DNA of 64,000 nt from positions 39,817-103,816 of the forward strand of contig CACPPV010000002.1 of assembly GCA_902635895.1 (NCBI GenBank), read 5' to 3'. Below are positions 1 through 9,082 of the stretch, one piece after another (position 1 is the stretch's first letter; each line of letters opens with the position of its first letter). The notes under the pieces are model-generated. The model saw only the letters and a program-made list of their open reading frames with translations, was not told the DNA's origin and searched no databases. The DNA comes from an uncultured Bacteroidota bacterium. GTDB taxonomy: Bacteria > Bacteroidota > Bacteroidia > Flavobacteriales > Flavobacteriaceae. The translations under genes and the position numbers were made by a program.

Positions 1-1
1 C

Positions 2-490
2 TTTCAATTGACTTGGAAAAGTAATATAGGATTTATCTATGATGTAAATGATTTTAAATTGATAGATTCTTTTACTTACAATAAAAGTATTGAGGGATGG
101 GGATTATGCAATGATGGTGAATATTTATATAAATCAGATGGTAGTGAAAAAATATGGAGATTGGATCCAAATAATGCAAAAGAAATAGATTTTATAAATG
201 TGGTGACAAATAATAAAGTCATTAATAAAATAAATGAATTAGAATGGTATAATAATAAAATTTATGCTAACACTTATCAATTCAATAAAGAAGTTGGTTT
301 AATAGTTAATCCTAAAACAGGAAGTGTAGAGGGTGTTATTGATTTTACTGGACTAAAAGAAAGAGTTAAACAGCATCCAAAATTAGATGTTTTGAACGGA
401 ATAGCTTATAACCCTATGAGTAAAACATTTTTTATTACAGGAAAAAATTGGAATAAATTATTTGAAATTAAAATCGTAAAAAAAGACTAG
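2..490 (+). CDS. Glutaminyl-peptide cyclotransferase, C-terminal part
   Basis: This open frame enters from the left edge, so the N-terminus is missing; the first in-window TTG is an internal leucine (frame reads FQLTWK) rather than a start. The visible 160 or so residues match the C-terminal half of the bacterial/plant-type glutamine cyclotransferase family (beta-propeller, Glu_cyclase_2), which converts N-terminal glutamine to pyroglutamate, usually in the periplasm. Supporting features are the LTWK...GFIYD opening, the EGWGLC and LYKSDGS segments, the [12 protein letters not shown] strand pair and the closing LNGIAYNP...FFITGKNW. It ends tail to tail with glyA, sharing the tetranucleotide CTAG. 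Catalytic residues cannot be judged on this fragment. Confidence 0.85.
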   Translation, partial: FQLTWKSNIGFIYDVNDFKLIDSFTYNKSIEGWGLCNDGEYLYKSDGSEKIWRLDPNNAKEIDFINVVTNNKVINKINELEWYNNKIYANTYQFNKEVGLIVNPKTGSVEGVIDFTGLKERVKQHPKLDVLNGIAYNPMSKTFFITGKNWNKLFEIKIVKKD

Positions 491-1758
491 TTAAAAAGAG
501 GTCTTCCGCTCATTAAATTGTTAACCTTTTTTCTAACTTCATAAATAATTTTTTCATTTTCATGATTTGAAATAACCTCGTCAATTAATTCAACAACTTT
601 TTTCATGTCACTTTCAATTAATCCTCTAGTGGTTATCGCTGGTGTTCCAAATCTAATACCCGATGTAACAAAAGGGGATTTATCGTCAAAAGGAACCATA
701 TTTTTATTTGCTGTAATGTCTGCTTTAACTAAGGCCAGTTCTGCATCCTTTCCTGAAATATTTTTGTTTCTTAGGTCAATTAACATCATATGATTATCAG
801 TCCCTCCTGAAATAATATTATAACCTTTATTAACAAATTCCTCAGCCATTGACTTTGCATTTTGACGAACTTGGATCATATAAGACATAAAATTATCTGA
901 AAGAGCTTCACCAAATGCTATAGCTTTTCCAGCAATTACATGTTCTAAAGGACCACCTTGATTACCTGGAAAAACAGCCATATCCAACAATGAAGACATT
1001 TTTTTTAATTTTCCACTTTTAAATTTTAAACCAAACGGATTATCAAAATCTTCACCCATTAAAATTAAACCACCTCTAGGACCTCTTAATGTCTTGTGAG
1101 TTGTTGTGGTAACAACATGACAATGAGGAATGGGATCGTTTAATATTCCTTTTGCTATCAATCCAGATGGGTGTGAAATATCAGCTAAAAGAAAAGCATC
1201 AATAGAATCCGCAATTTCTCTAAATTTTTCAAAGTCAATATCTCTTGAATAAGCTGATGCGCCTGCAATTATCATATTAGGCTTTTCCTCTTCAGCTATT
1301 TTCATGATATTACTATAATCTAATCTTCCAGTTGATTTGTCAACTCCGTAAAAAACAGGGTTATACAGTCTTCCACTAAAATTTACTGGAGAACCATGAG
1401 TCAAATGACCACCATGTGAAAGATCAAAACCTAGAATTTTATCACCAGGATTCAAAAAAGCATGATATACTGCAGTATTGGCTTGTGATCCAGAATGAGG
1501 TTGAACGTTTGCGTACTCTGCTCCAAAAAGCTCCTTTGCTCTATTTATTGCTATAGTTTCAATTTTGTCGACAACTTCGCATCCACCATAATATCTCTTT
1601 CCAGGATATCCTTCAGCATACTTATTAGTTAAAACTGAACCAGTCGCTTTCATTACATCTGGGCTAGTAAAGTTTTCAGAAGCAATTAGCTCTATGCCAT
1701 TTAACTGTCGTTGTTTTTCTTCTGTAATTAGCTCAAAAATCTTATCAGTATTATTCAT
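487..1758 (-). CDS. glyA: Serine hydroxymethyltransferase
   Basis: This PLP enzyme interconverts serine plus tetrahydrofolate with glycine plus methylene-THF and supplies one-carbon units in the cytosol. The 423-residue length is normal. The PLP lysine is about K222 in [14 protein letters not shown]; other SHMT marks are ELIASENF, the [14 protein letters not shown] substrate loop and [11 protein letters not shown] chose the ATG at 1758 ([10 protein letters not shown]) over an in-frame upstream start near 1800. The extension has no family counterpart and would cover a TAAATTTG promoter box at 1773-1780. The 3' end overlaps the glutaminyl cyclase gene by 4 bases. It appears monocistronic. Confidence 0.97.
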   Translation of the reverse strand: MNNTDKIFELITEEKQRQLNGIELIASENFTSPDVMKATGSVLTNKYAEGYPGKRYYGGCEVVDKIETIAINRAKELFGAEYANVQPHSGSQANTAVYHAFLNPGDKILGFDLSHGGHLTHGSPVNFSGRLYNPVFYGVDKSTGRLDYSNIMKIAEEEKPNMIIAGASAYSRDIDFEKFREIADSIDAFLLADISHPSGLIAKGILNDPIPHCHVVTTTTHKTLRGPRGGLILMGEDFDNPFGLKFKSGKLKKMSSLLDMAVFPGNQGGPLEHVIAGKAIAFGEALSDNFMSYMIQVRQNAKSMAEEFVNKGYNIISGGTDNHMMLIDLRNKNISGKDAELALVKADITANKNMVPFDDKSPFVTSGIRFGTPAITTRGLIESDMKKVVELIDEVISNHENEKIIYEVRKKVNNLMSGRPLFN

Positions 1759-1772
1759 TTTTAAATTTTGAT

Positions 1773-1801
1773 CAAATTTAATAACCAATAATTGAACCAA
1801 A
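1773..1801 (-). promoter_or_regulatory. Bacteroidota-type promoter of glyA
   Basis: On the minus strand the sequence reads TTTG, 17 bases, then TAAATTTG, matching the -33 TTG and -7 TAnnTTTG pattern of Bacteroidota housekeeping promoters. The box ends 14 bases before the glyA ATG, predicting a very short 5' untranslated region. Inferred from consensus only. Confidence 0.6.
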
Positions 1802-1833
1802 TAATTTATTTCATTTAATTATTAATAAAGAAA

Positions 1834-2163
1834 TTAACAATTAATATTAATTAAATCTTTGAATTTTATATCAGAATGAGAGGCATCGAAAAGAAGTTTA
1901 TTAGATTTTATAAGTAAAACTTGAGGAGACTCATGATTTAAATTATATAAGTGAGATAATTCATTTGAAATTTGACGTTCGCTTATAACGTTTACCAAAT
2001 AAAAATTATCAATTTTTGATGATGGAGCATAATCGTATTCAAATTTTTTTAAAACAATTCTACTAATTATACATCTTGGTGAATGTTTAAAAACAATTGA
2101 AGTTTGATTATTCTGATATATTTCTTTTGGGTCATCAACTGATAACCATTTAATTTTAGACAT
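1834..2163 (-). CDS. ytxJ: Bacilliredoxin, YtxJ/BrxC family
   Basis: A 109-residue thioredoxin-fold protein of the YtxJ (DUF2847) family, described in Firmicutes as monothiol bacilliredoxin that removes bacillithiol from oxidised protein thiols. The single active-site cysteine is C31 in FKHSPRCIISR, followed by the family signature FYLVNVISERQISNEL and the HESPQVLLIKSNK strand with the cis-proline region. The second cysteine, at the extreme C-terminus, is probably not catalytic. Bacillithiol is known in some Bacteroidota, so the role is plausible, but no bsh gene lies in this window. It is divergent from smpB with only 28 bases between the start codons. Confidence 0.85.
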   Translation of the reverse strand: MSKIKWLSVDDPKEIYQNNQTSIVFKHSPRCIISRIVLKKFEYDYAPSSKIDNFYLVNVISERQISNELSHLYNLNHESPQVLLIKSNKLLFDASHSDIKFKDLININC

Positions 2164-2179
2164 AATTTAAATATACTTG

Positions 2180-2187
2180 TAACTTTG
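2180..2187 (+). promoter_or_regulatory. -7 box (TAACTTTG) abutting the smpB start
   Basis: TAACTTTG fits the Bacteroidota -7 consensus TAnnTTTG. It ends only 4 bases before the smpB GTG, so the predicted transcript would begin at or next to the start codon. No clear -33 TTG is seen at the usual spacing, which lowers confidence. Confidence 0.45.
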
Positions 2188-2191
2188 CAAT

Positions 2192-2647
2192 GTGAATAAA
2201 AAAATAAATATATTAAATAAAAGAGCAAAATTTGAATTTCATCTACTAGATCAATACACTGCTGGGATTGTATTGACAGGAACTGAAATAAAATCAATTA
2301 GACTCGGCAAAGCTTCAATCACTGATAGCTTTTGTGAATTCAATGAAAACAATGAGTTGTTTATTATAAATATGTTTGTTGATGAGTATGAATTTGGCAA
2401 TCATTTTAATCACAAAACTAAATCTCAGAGAAAACTACTATTAAATAAAAAAGAATTAAAAAAATTACACAAGGATTTAAAAAACTCCGGTTTAACAATT
2501 GTTCCCCTTAAAGTTTTTATTAGTGAAAAAGGATATGCAAAAGTCATAATATCTCTTGCTAAAGGAAAAAAAATGTATGACAAAAGACAAGTAATAAAAG
2601 AAAGGGAAAATAAACGACAACTTGATAGAATAAAAAAAATCAATTAG
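2192..2647 (+). CDS. smpB: SsrA-binding protein (trans-translation)
   Basis: SmpB binds tmRNA and brings it to stalled ribosomes. The 151-residue protein has the OB-fold signatures NILNKRAKFEFHLLDQYTAGIVLTGTEIKSIR and DSFCEFNENNELFIINM, and the basic C-terminal tail KGKKMYDKRQVIKERENKRQ that inserts in the ribosome. The start is GTG; an ATG lies two bases upstream in another frame but is followed at once by TGA. The N-terminus MNKKINILNK agrees with relatives. The gene converges on pcm and overlaps it by 8 bases. No tmRNA gene was seen in the window. Confidence 0.96.
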   Translation: MNKKINILNKRAKFEFHLLDQYTAGIVLTGTEIKSIRLGKASITDSFCEFNENNELFIINMFVDEYEFGNHFNHKTKSQRKLLLNKKELKKLHKDLKNSGLTIVPLKVFISEKGYAKVIISLAKGKKMYDKRQVIKERENKRQLDRIKKIN

Positions 2648-3281
2648 TATTTTTAAGCATAGGGACGAATTTAAAATTTCCATATATTTTCTTATCAAAA
2701 GATTTCTCAGATTTCCTTTCAATAACTGTCATTTTCTGAATATCTTTTCCAATTGGAATGACCAACTTCCCTCCTATTTTTAGTTGTAAAAGTAATTGTT
2801 TAGGTAAAATTTCAGCTCCTGCAGTTACAAGTATTTTATCAAACGGTTGATGTTCTTGTAAACCTTTATATCCATCTCCATATTTAATATTTATTGTTTT
2901 GTAACCCAAATTAGTTAGGTTTTTCTTAGATCTTCTATATAACTTATGTTGTCTTTCAATTGAAAAAACAGAATCTGCTATTTCCATTAAAATTGCAGTT
3001 TGATATCCAGAACCTGTTCCAATTTCCAATACCTTATCTTTTTTATTTAAATTTAAAAGAGACGTTTGAAAAGCAACAGTAAAGGGTTGTGATATAGTTT
3101 GTTCTGAATCAATTGGAAATGCTTTATCTATATAAGCATGAGTTTCAAAGTCTTGATCAATAAATAAATGTCTTGGCACTTTCAAAAGTGCATCGATTAC
3201 AATCTTTGATTTAATTCCTTTTAAAACAAGCTGATCAACTAATCTTTTTCTTAAACCTTTATGCTTACTTGAATCTCTCAA
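2640..3281 (-). CDS. pcm: Protein-L-isoaspartate O-methyltransferase
   Basis: SAM-dependent repair enzyme that methylates isoaspartyl residues in aged proteins. It is 213 residues, the usual length. The SAM motif I is VLEIGTGSGYQTA at about residues 84-96, preceded by the PCMT signature QTISQPFTVAFQ and followed by the post-motif region ILVTAGAEILPKQLLLQLKIGGKLVIPIG. It is divergent from the Gfo/Idh gene at 3330 and overlaps smpB at the 3' end. No operon partner. Confidence 0.95.
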   Translation of the reverse strand: MRDSSKHKGLRKRLVDQLVLKGIKSKIVIDALLKVPRHLFIDQDFETHAYIDKAFPIDSEQTISQPFTVAFQTSLLNLNKKDKVLEIGTGSGYQTAILMEIADSVFSIERQHKLYRRSKKNLTNLGYKTINIKYGDGYKGLQEHQPFDKILVTAGAEILPKQLLLQLKIGGKLVIPIGKDIQKMTVIERKSEKSFDKKIYGNFKFVPMLKNTN

Positions 3282-3309
3282 TATTATCTAAAATAATAAA
3301 TAAGAATTG

Positions 3310-3317
3310 TATTTTTG
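3310..3317 (+). promoter_or_regulatory. -7 box TATTTTTG ahead of the Gfo/Idh gene
   Basis: TATTTTTG matches TAnnTTTG and lies 12 bases before the ATG at 3330. It contains the alternative TTG start at 3315, which argues that the ATG is the real start. A -33 TTG is not evident. Confidence 0.45.
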
Positions 3318-3329
3318 AAAAAAAATATA

Positions 3330-4295
3330 ATGATAAATACTGGAGTTATTGGTATAGGACATTTAGGATCAATCCATTTGAAACTTTTAAAAGAATCAAA
3401 GTATTTTAATGTTATTGGATGTTATGATAAAGACAAATCAAAAAAATCTAATACAGACCCTGAGATTAACTTTTTCACTGATAGTGATAAGTTAATTTTG
3501 GAATGTGATGCTGTTTTTATATGTTCTATAACCCCCTCACATTTTGAAATAGCAGAAAAATGTCTAAAACTTGGAAAACATGTTTTTGTAGAAAAACCGA
3601 TAACAACTACAGTTGAAGAAGCTAAAACATTAGTAAATCTTGCAAAAGAAAATAATCTAATTGGTCAAGTTGGTCACGTCGAAAGATTTAATCCCGCAAT
3701 AACCTCAGTAATGTCAAGTATTGATAATCCAAAATTTATTGAATGTCACAGGCTTGCAGAATTTAATCCCAGAGGAAACGATGTTTCTGTCGTTTTGGAC
3801 TTGATGATTCATGACATCGATATTGTGTTAAAAGTTGTAAAATCAGAAGTAATTGATGTTAAAGCAAATGGAGTTAGCGTAATCAGTAAAACACCTGATA
3901 TTACTAATGCTAGAGTTGAATTTAAGAATGGTTGTGTAGCTAATTTTACAGCAAGTAGAATTTCATTAAAAAATATGAGAAAATCAAGATTCTTCCAAAA
4001 AGATGCATACATCTCAGTTGATTTTTTAGAAAAGAAAAGTGAAATAGTTAAAATCTCTAATTATAATCAAAATGATAACTATGCCATGATAATCGAAAAT
4101 GCTGAGGGTGAAAAAAAGCAAATTTATTATTCAAATCCAGAAACAAAATCCGTCAATGCAATTATAGAAGAACATAAGAATTTTGCAAAATCTATAAAAA
4201 ATAATCTTAATCCTAAAGTTTCTTTTTCGGATGGGCTTAGTTCTTTGAAACTTGCAACAAAAATAATTGAAAAAACAAATGAAAATAGACAATAA
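3330..4295 (+). CDS. Gfo/Idh/MocA family NAD(P)-dependent oxidoreductase
   Basis: A 321-residue sugar-type dehydrogenase: an N-terminal Rossmann fold with GIGHLG at residues 8-13, the family EKPIT motif at about 88-92, and the second-domain segment GQVGHVERFNP...VVLDLMIHDIDIVLK, where the histidine and aspartates usually form the active site. It resembles sequences annotated as UDP-N-acetylglucosamine or glucuronate-type dehydrogenases, but the substrate cannot be fixed from sequence. The ATG at 3330 is preferred to TTG at 3315 because the Rossmann strand starts immediately and a promoter box overlaps the TTG. It overlaps the following YggS-type gene by 17 bases, so they are probably co-transcribed. 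Confidence 0.85.
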   Translation: MINTGVIGIGHLGSIHLKLLKESKYFNVIGCYDKDKSKKSNTDPEINFFTDSDKLILECDAVFICSITPSHFEIAEKCLKLGKHVFVEKPITTTVEEAKTLVNLAKENNLIGQVGHVERFNPAITSVMSSIDNPKFIECHRLAEFNPRGNDVSVVLDLMIHDIDIVLKVVKSEVIDVKANGVSVISKTPDITNARVEFKNGCVANFTASRISLKNMRKSRFFQKDAYISVDFLEKKSEIVKISNYNQNDNYAMIIENAEGEKKQIYYSNPETKSVNAIIEEHKNFAKSIKNNLNPKVSFSDGLSSLKLATKIIEKTNENRQ

Positions 4296-4926
4296 TTTAA
4301 GGTCTATTATTGACAATATTCCTGAACAAGTTACTCTTGTTGCTGTAAGCAAAACAAAACCTATGGATTTAATAAGAAATGCTTACGATTGTGGACAACG
4401 CGATTTTGGTGAGAATAAGGTTCAAGAGCTAGTTAATAAATTTGAAAACTTACCAAAAGATATTAAATGGCACATGATAGGTCATCTTCAAAGAAATAAA
4501 GTAAAATATATAGCTCCATTTGTTTACTTAATTCACAGTGTTGACAGTGTTAGATTACTCAATGAAATTAATAAACAAGGCAAAAAAAATAATAAAACTA
4601 TTAGTGTACTTCTTCAAATAGATATTTCTGACGATAATACCAAGTTTGGTTTTAGTTTTAATGAAATCGATAACTTACTGAATTCTGATTTAATGAATGA
4701 ATTAAATAATGTAAAAATTGAAGGCCTTATGGGAATGGCTAGTTTTACTTTAAACGAAGAAACTATAAAAAATCAATTTACTTCATTAAAAAATTTATAC
4801 CATAATTATAAAAAAAATTTAAACTTTAAGATCTTATCGATGGGAATGAGTGGTGATTATAAAATTGCTATTGAATGTGGTAGCAATTTAATTAGACTTG
4901 GAAGTAGTATTTTTGGCAACCGATAA
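4279..4926 (+). CDS. YggS-family pyridoxal-5'-phosphate homeostasis protein
   Basis: A single-domain PLP-binding protein (alanine racemase N-terminal barrel fold) of 216 residues. YggS/PLPBP proteins buffer PLP and affect amino-acid balance, and have no established catalytic activity. The PLP lysine is K25 in VAVSKTKP; other signatures are DFGENKVQE, WHMIGHLQRNK, HSVDS and LSMGMSGDY followed by IRLGSSIFG. The ATG at 4279 is chosen over TTG at 4267. It overlaps the gene before it, and its last bases lie over the possible start region of the nuclease gene after it. Confidence 0.93.
   Translation: MKIDNNLRSIIDNIPEQVTLVAVSKTKPMDLIRNAYDCGQRDFGENKVQELVNKFENLPKDIKWHMIGHLQRNKVKYIAPFVYLIHSVDSVRLLNEINKQGKKNNKTISVLLQIDISDDNTKFGFSFNEIDNLLNSDLMNELNNVKIEGLMGMASFTLNEETIKNQFTSLKNLYHNYKKNLNFKILSMGMSGDYKIAIECGSNLIRLGSSIFGNR
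4908..4915 (+). promoter_or_regulatory. Possible internal -7 box TATTTTTG
   Basis: A TAnnTTTG match inside the end of the YggS-type gene, 24 bases before the favoured TTG start of the nuclease gene. It could give the nuclease-miaA pair its own promoter. It lies in coding sequence and has no clear -33 element, so it is weak. Confidence 0.25.
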
Positions 4927-4939
4927 ATCGTATAAGAAT

Positions 4940-6226
4940 TTGTATTCAATAATAGACGTCGAAACAACAGGGGGGAAATATAATCAAGAAGGGATAACCG
5001 AAATTGCAATTTATAAATTTGATGGTGAAAAAATTATAGATCAATTTATAAGTTTGATTAATCCAGAAATTCCAATTCAACCTTATGTACAGCAATTGAC
5101 TGGAATTAATGATAAAATGTTGATTAATGCTCCTAAATTTTTTCAAATTGCAAAGAGAATTCTTGAAATAACAGAAGATTCAATTTTAGTAGCTCATAAC
5201 TCCTCTTTTGATTATCGGATGATAAAAATTGAATTTGAAAGATTAGGTTACGATTTTAATATACCACAACTCTGCACAGTAAAATTATCTAAAAAATTAA
5301 TTCCAGGTTTAGAATCTTATAAATTAGGAAACTTAGTTAAAAATTTAGGTATTCCAATTTCTAATCGACATAGAGCTTCTGGAGATGCACTTGCTACTGT
5401 TGAACTATTTAAGCTTTTGCTTTCTAAAGATTTAGATAAAGAGATATTAAGTAAATCAATAATAAACAAAGAAAAAAAAATAGTAAATAAATGGCAAAAG
5501 CTTATTCAAGGCCTTACTAATGAAATAGGTATATATTATTTTTATGATACTAATGGTAAAATAATATATATAGGCAAAAGTAAAAATATAAAGAATAGAG
5601 TTAGTCAACATTTTACTGGGAAATCAACTAAATCATTAAATATTCAATTAGAAATTGATGATTTATCCTCAGAAAGAACTGGAAATGAATTGATTGCTAT
5701 TTTAAAAGAAAATGAAGAAATTAAAAAACACAAACCCAAATTTAATAGACTCTTAAAAAAATCCATTAAAAAATTTGGATTAGAAATTTGCGAAGATAAT
5801 TTGAGAAATAAATTTTTGAGAATAGTCCATTTTAATGAATTTGAAGATTATATTGAAACCTTTTCCACCTTAAAAGTTGCAAATAGAAGACTTAAATTAA
5901 TAAAAAATATTTATGGAATAACAGAAAATAATTTAAAAAATAATATTCAAATTGATTTATTTGTAAAGGATAATAGTTTCAAATATCCCAATATGTTAAT
6001 TATTGACAAAGGAAGAACTGTAAATGAAAAAAGTGTTATTTTAATTGAGGATAATAAGTATGTAGGATACGGGTATTTTAATTTAAATCATCAAATTAAC
6101 AATACAGAAATTCTAAAATCCCTGATAGTTAAAAGTGAATATACAGATAACTCAAAAGAATTAATATTAAAACATTTTCGAAAAAAAAGTTGTGAAAAAA
6201 TAATTAATCTTGATTTTAAAAATTGA
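4940..6226 (+). CDS. DnaQ-like 3'-5' exonuclease fused to GIY-YIG (UvrC/Cho-like) nuclease
   Basis: A two-nuclease fusion of about 428 residues. The N-terminal 170 or so form a DEDDh exonuclease: IIDVETTGG (D6, E8), LVAHNSSFDYRM, and HRASGDALAT with the H and final D. A GIY-YIG domain follows at about 196-280: GIYYFYDTNGKIIYIGKSKNIKNRV and a late glutamate region ELIAILKENEEIKKHKPKFN. The remainder is poorly conserved. Such fusions occur in Bacteroidota and Actinobacteria and resemble the excision nuclease Cho, suggesting a role in nucleotide excision repair. The TTG at 4940 gives MYSIIDVETTGG, like relatives; in-frame TTGs at 4898 and 4913 are alternatives. It overlaps miaA through TTGA. Confidence 0.85.
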   Translation: MYSIIDVETTGGKYNQEGITEIAIYKFDGEKIIDQFISLINPEIPIQPYVQQLTGINDKMLINAPKFFQIAKRILEITEDSILVAHNSSFDYRMIKIEFERLGYDFNIPQLCTVKLSKKLIPGLESYKLGNLVKNLGIPISNRHRASGDALATVELFKLLLSKDLDKEILSKSIINKEKKIVNKWQKLIQGLTNEIGIYYFYDTNGKIIYIGKSKNIKNRVSQHFTGKSTKSLNIQLEIDDLSSERTGNELIAILKENEEIKKHKPKFNRLLKKSIKKFGLEICEDNLRNKFLRIVHFNEFEDYIETFSTLKVANRRLKLIKNIYGITENNLKNNIQIDLFVKDNSFKYPNMLIIDKGRTVNEKSVILIEDNKYVGYGYFNLNHQINNTEILKSLIVKSEYTDNSKELILKHFRKKSCEKIINLDFKN

Positions 6227-7119
6227 AAAACCTTATCACTATTTCTGGACCAACAGCATCAGGAAAAACTGATTTAAGCATTAAATTAGCTTCATACTTA
6301 AAATGTTCAATTATATCATGTGACTCAAGACAGTTTTATAAAGAAATGTCTATAGGAACTGCTGTTCCAACAAAAGCCGAATTGTCCAGAATAAAACATT
6401 ATTGTATTCAACATAAATCAATTTTTGATACTTACACAGTTGGTGATTTTAGACATGAAACTCTTTTATTATTAAAGAAATTATTTCAAAATAACGATTA
6501 CGTCATTCTCACGGGTGGATCTGGATTGTATATGGATTCAATAGTTAAAGGAATAGATTTTTTTCCTGAAATAAATAAAAATGTTCGAGATGAACTTAAC
6601 TATAATTTTAATTTAAAAGGTATTACATATTTACAAGAACAATTAAGTAGGCTAGATCCAATTTATTTTTCAAATGTTGATAAAAACAACCACAGAAGGT
6701 TAATCAGAGCATTAGAAGTGTGTATTAGTTCAGGAAAACCTTATTCTTCTTTTCTTAAGAAAAGAAAAAATGATTATAATTTTAATATTGAAAGTTTTGC
6801 AATAAGAACTAACAGAGATGTTTTATATAAAAAAATTAATTCTAGAGTAGATAAAATGATTGATTCAGGTCTGATTGATGAAGTAAAAAAATTATTTAAA
6901 CATAAAAACTTAAATCCATTAAATACCGTTGGTTATAAGGAAATTTTTGAGTTTATAGAAAAAAAAATTTCTTTAGAACAATCCATAGAAAAAATAAAAC
7001 AAAATACAAGAAGGTATGCCAAAAGACAGATAACATGGCTAAAAAACAAAGATTATAAATGGATTGATAGTGATATAAATCTTGATGAATTTATTAAAAT
7101 GATTAACTCAAATAACTAA
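6223..7119 (+). CDS. miaA: tRNA dimethylallyltransferase
   Basis: MiaA adds dimethylallyl to N6 of A37 in tRNAs reading codons that begin with U. The 298-residue protein has the P-loop GPTASGKT at 9-16, the [14 protein letters not shown] catalytic segment, [24 protein letters not shown] and [12 protein letters not shown]. The start is TTG at 6223, overlapping the upstream TGA (TTGA), which implies translational coupling. It converges on purC with a 17-base overlap. Confidence 0.96.
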   Translation: MKNLITISGPTASGKTDLSIKLASYLKCSIISCDSRQFYKEMSIGTAVPTKAELSRIKHYCIQHKSIFDTYTVGDFRHETLLLLKKLFQNNDYVILTGGSGLYMDSIVKGIDFFPEINKNVRDELNYNFNLKGITYLQEQLSRLDPIYFSNVDKNNHRRLIRALEVCISSGKPYSSFLKKRKNDYNFNIESFAIRTNRDVLYKKINSRVDKMIDSGLIDEVKKLFKHKNLNPLNTVGYKEIFEFIEKKISLEQSIEKIKQNTRRYAKRQITWLKNKDYKWIDSDINLDEFIKMINSNN

Positions 7120-8047
7120 CTACATTATTATTGATTCTGTTTTTAATTTCAGATAGATCAACCTTGGCAAATTTTTCACCTGTTATTTGTTCGTAAAGTT
7201 CAATATATCTTTCTGAAATAGTTGAAATATATTGATCTGTCATTTCCGGGATTTTCTGACCTTCTTTTCCTTGAAATCCATTACTAATCAGCCACTGCCT
7301 AACAAATTCTTTTGATAACTGTTTTTGGGGAAGATTAGAATTTTGTAATTCAGCGTAAGTATCCTTATAGAAATATCTAGACGAATCAGGGGTGTGGATT
7401 TCATCAATTAAAACTATTTTACCTTTTGAGTTTTTACCGAATTCATATTTTGTATCAACTAAAATTAGGCCTCTCTCATTAGCGATTTTAGAGCCTTCCT
7501 TAAATAATTCTCTAGTGTACATTTCTAATTTTATATAATCTGACTCACTAACAATATTTTTAGAAATAATCTCTTCTCTAGAGATATCTTCATCGTGAGC
7601 TCCATTGTCAGCTTTTGTTGTTGGGGTTATTATTGGTTTATGAAACTTGTCGTTTTCCTTTAAATTATCATTCATTTTTACTCCACATATAGATCTTTTA
7701 CCTGAATTATAAAGTCTTGCTGCATGACCAGACAAATATCCTCTAATAACCATTTCTACTTTAAATGGGACACATGCTTCACCAATTGAAACGTTTGGAT
7801 CTGGAGAATCTTTTAACCAATTAGGCACAATATGTGAAGTAGCCTTTAGCATTTTACAAGCTATTTGATTTAAAATTTGCCCTTTGTAAGGAATACCTTT
7901 AGGGAGAATTACATCAAAAGCAGATAATCTATCAGTAGAAATCATTACTAATGTGTTATTCTTTAGCTTATAAACTTCCCTTACTTTACCTGAGTATTTT
8001 GATAATTGATTTGGAAAATTAAAATCAGTATCAATAAGTGTGTTCAT
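7103..8047 (-). CDS. purC: Phosphoribosylaminoimidazole-succinocarboxamide synthase
   Basis: SAICAR synthetase, the step of purine synthesis joining CAIR and aspartate with ATP. At 314 residues it is the longer form common in Bacteroidota and yeast. Signatures include [57 protein letters not shown] and [12 protein letters not shown]...[15 protein letters not shown]. It follows the phoH-like gene by 5 bases on the same strand, so the two are probably one transcript. The 3' end overlaps miaA. Confidence 0.97.
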   Translation of the reverse strand: MNTLIDTDFNFPNQLSKYSGKVREVYKLKNNTLVMISTDRLSAFDVILPKGIPYKGQILNQIACKMLKATSHIVPNWLKDSPDPNVSIGEACVPFKVEMVIRGYLSGHAARLYNSGKRSICGVKMNDNLKENDKFHKPIITPTTKADNGAHDEDISREEIISKNIVSESDYIKLEMYTRELFKEGSKIANERGLILVDTKYEFGKNSKGKIVLIDEIHTPDSSRYFYKDTYAELQNSNLPQKQLSKEFVRQWLISNGFQGKEGQKIPEMTDQYISTISERYIELYEQITGEKFAKVDLSEIKNRINNNVVSYLS

Positions 8048-8052
8048 ATAAA

Positions 8053-9003
8053 TTAATTAGTGTGTTCGCTATTTTTATAGGCTTCAATAATTCTTTTTAC
8101 AACTTGATGTCTAATTACATCGGAATCATCCAAATAAATTATTTTAATTCCTTCAACATTTTTTAAAATCAAGTTTGCTTCCTTTAAACCTGAAATCACT
8201 CTTCTCGGAAGGTCTATTTGACCTGGATCTCCATTAATCATAAACTTAGCATTATTCCCCATTCTAGTTAAAAACATTTTCATTTGATTATGAGTAGTAT
8301 TTTGACCTTCATCAAGAATAACAAATGCATTATCAAGAGTTCTTCCTCTCATGTAAGCTAGCGGAGCAATTTCTATTATCCCTCTTTTCAAATAATCGTC
8401 AAGTTTCTCTACGGCTATCATATCTTTTAGAGCATCGTATAAAGGTTGCATATAAGGATCAAGTTTTTCTTTCATGTCACCAGGTAAAAAACCAAGACTT
8501 TCTCCTGCTTCAACTGCTGGTCTAGTTAATATAATTTTCTTAACAAGTTTATCTTTTAATGCTTTAACTGCAACTGCAATACCAGTATATGTTTTTCCAG
8601 TTCCTGCTGGACCTATTGCAAAAACCATATCATTGTTTTCAAATGCCTCTACTATTTTTATTTGGTTTATTGTATGTGCTTTAATTTTTCTTTTCCCAAC
8701 ACCATATAAAATAACTTTTCCATGCATAGAGCTAATAAGCTCGTCACCATTTCCTGAAATTATAGCATTTATAGTTTTATCATTAATGCTGTCGTTATTT
8801 TTCATAACCATGATTAATGAATCTAATCTAATTCTTAGTTGGATAATTAATGAATCTTCACCATTAGCAACAATCCTGTCTCCTTTTGGGATTATTTTGA
8901 GTTTAGGAAAATTATTTTTAATTACTTTAATGACATCATAGTTCTTTTTATCAAAAAAAACTACTGGATGTATGTCTTTAATAAAATATTCTAGTTTTTT
9001 CAA
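8053..9003 (-). CDS. PhoH-like ATPase
   Basis: A cytosolic P-loop ATPase of the PhoH family, linked to RNA metabolism (often beside ybeY); its exact role is unsettled. It is 316 residues. Walker A is [11 protein letters not shown] from residue 131; Walker B is [11 protein letters not shown]; other family marks are [42 protein letters not shown] and [11 protein letters not shown] small KH-like N-terminal region precedes these. The start is TTG at 9003, which aligns in length with relatives beginning about 13 residues before the conserved HPVVFF. It is likely co-transcribed with purC. Confidence 0.92.
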   Translation of the reverse strand: MKKLEYFIKDIHPVVFFDKKNYDVIKVIKNNFPKLKIIPKGDRIVANGEDSLIIQLRIRLDSLIMVMKNNDSINDKTINAIISGNGDELISSMHGKVILYGVGKRKIKAHTINQIKIVEAFENNDMVFAIGPAGTGKTYTGIAVAVKALKDKLVKKIILTRPAVEAGESLGFLPGDMKEKLDPYMQPLYDALKDMIAVEKLDDYLKRGIIEIAPLAYMRGRTLDNAFVILDEGQNTTHNQMKMFLTRMGNNAKFMINGDPGQIDLPRRVISGLKEANLILKNVEGIKIIYLDDSDVIRHQVVKRIIEAYKNSEHTN

Positions 9004-9082
9004 ATTTACTTATGATATTGTTAACCGCATATTGTAAATTTATACAAATTTTAGTCTCAAAATTTAATTTTATATTAACAAA

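Noticed and set aside
9001..9008. TAAATTTG as promoter of the phoH-like gene.
   Set aside because: The box overlaps the TTG start codon, whose N-terminus has the right length against relatives, so it is probably chance.
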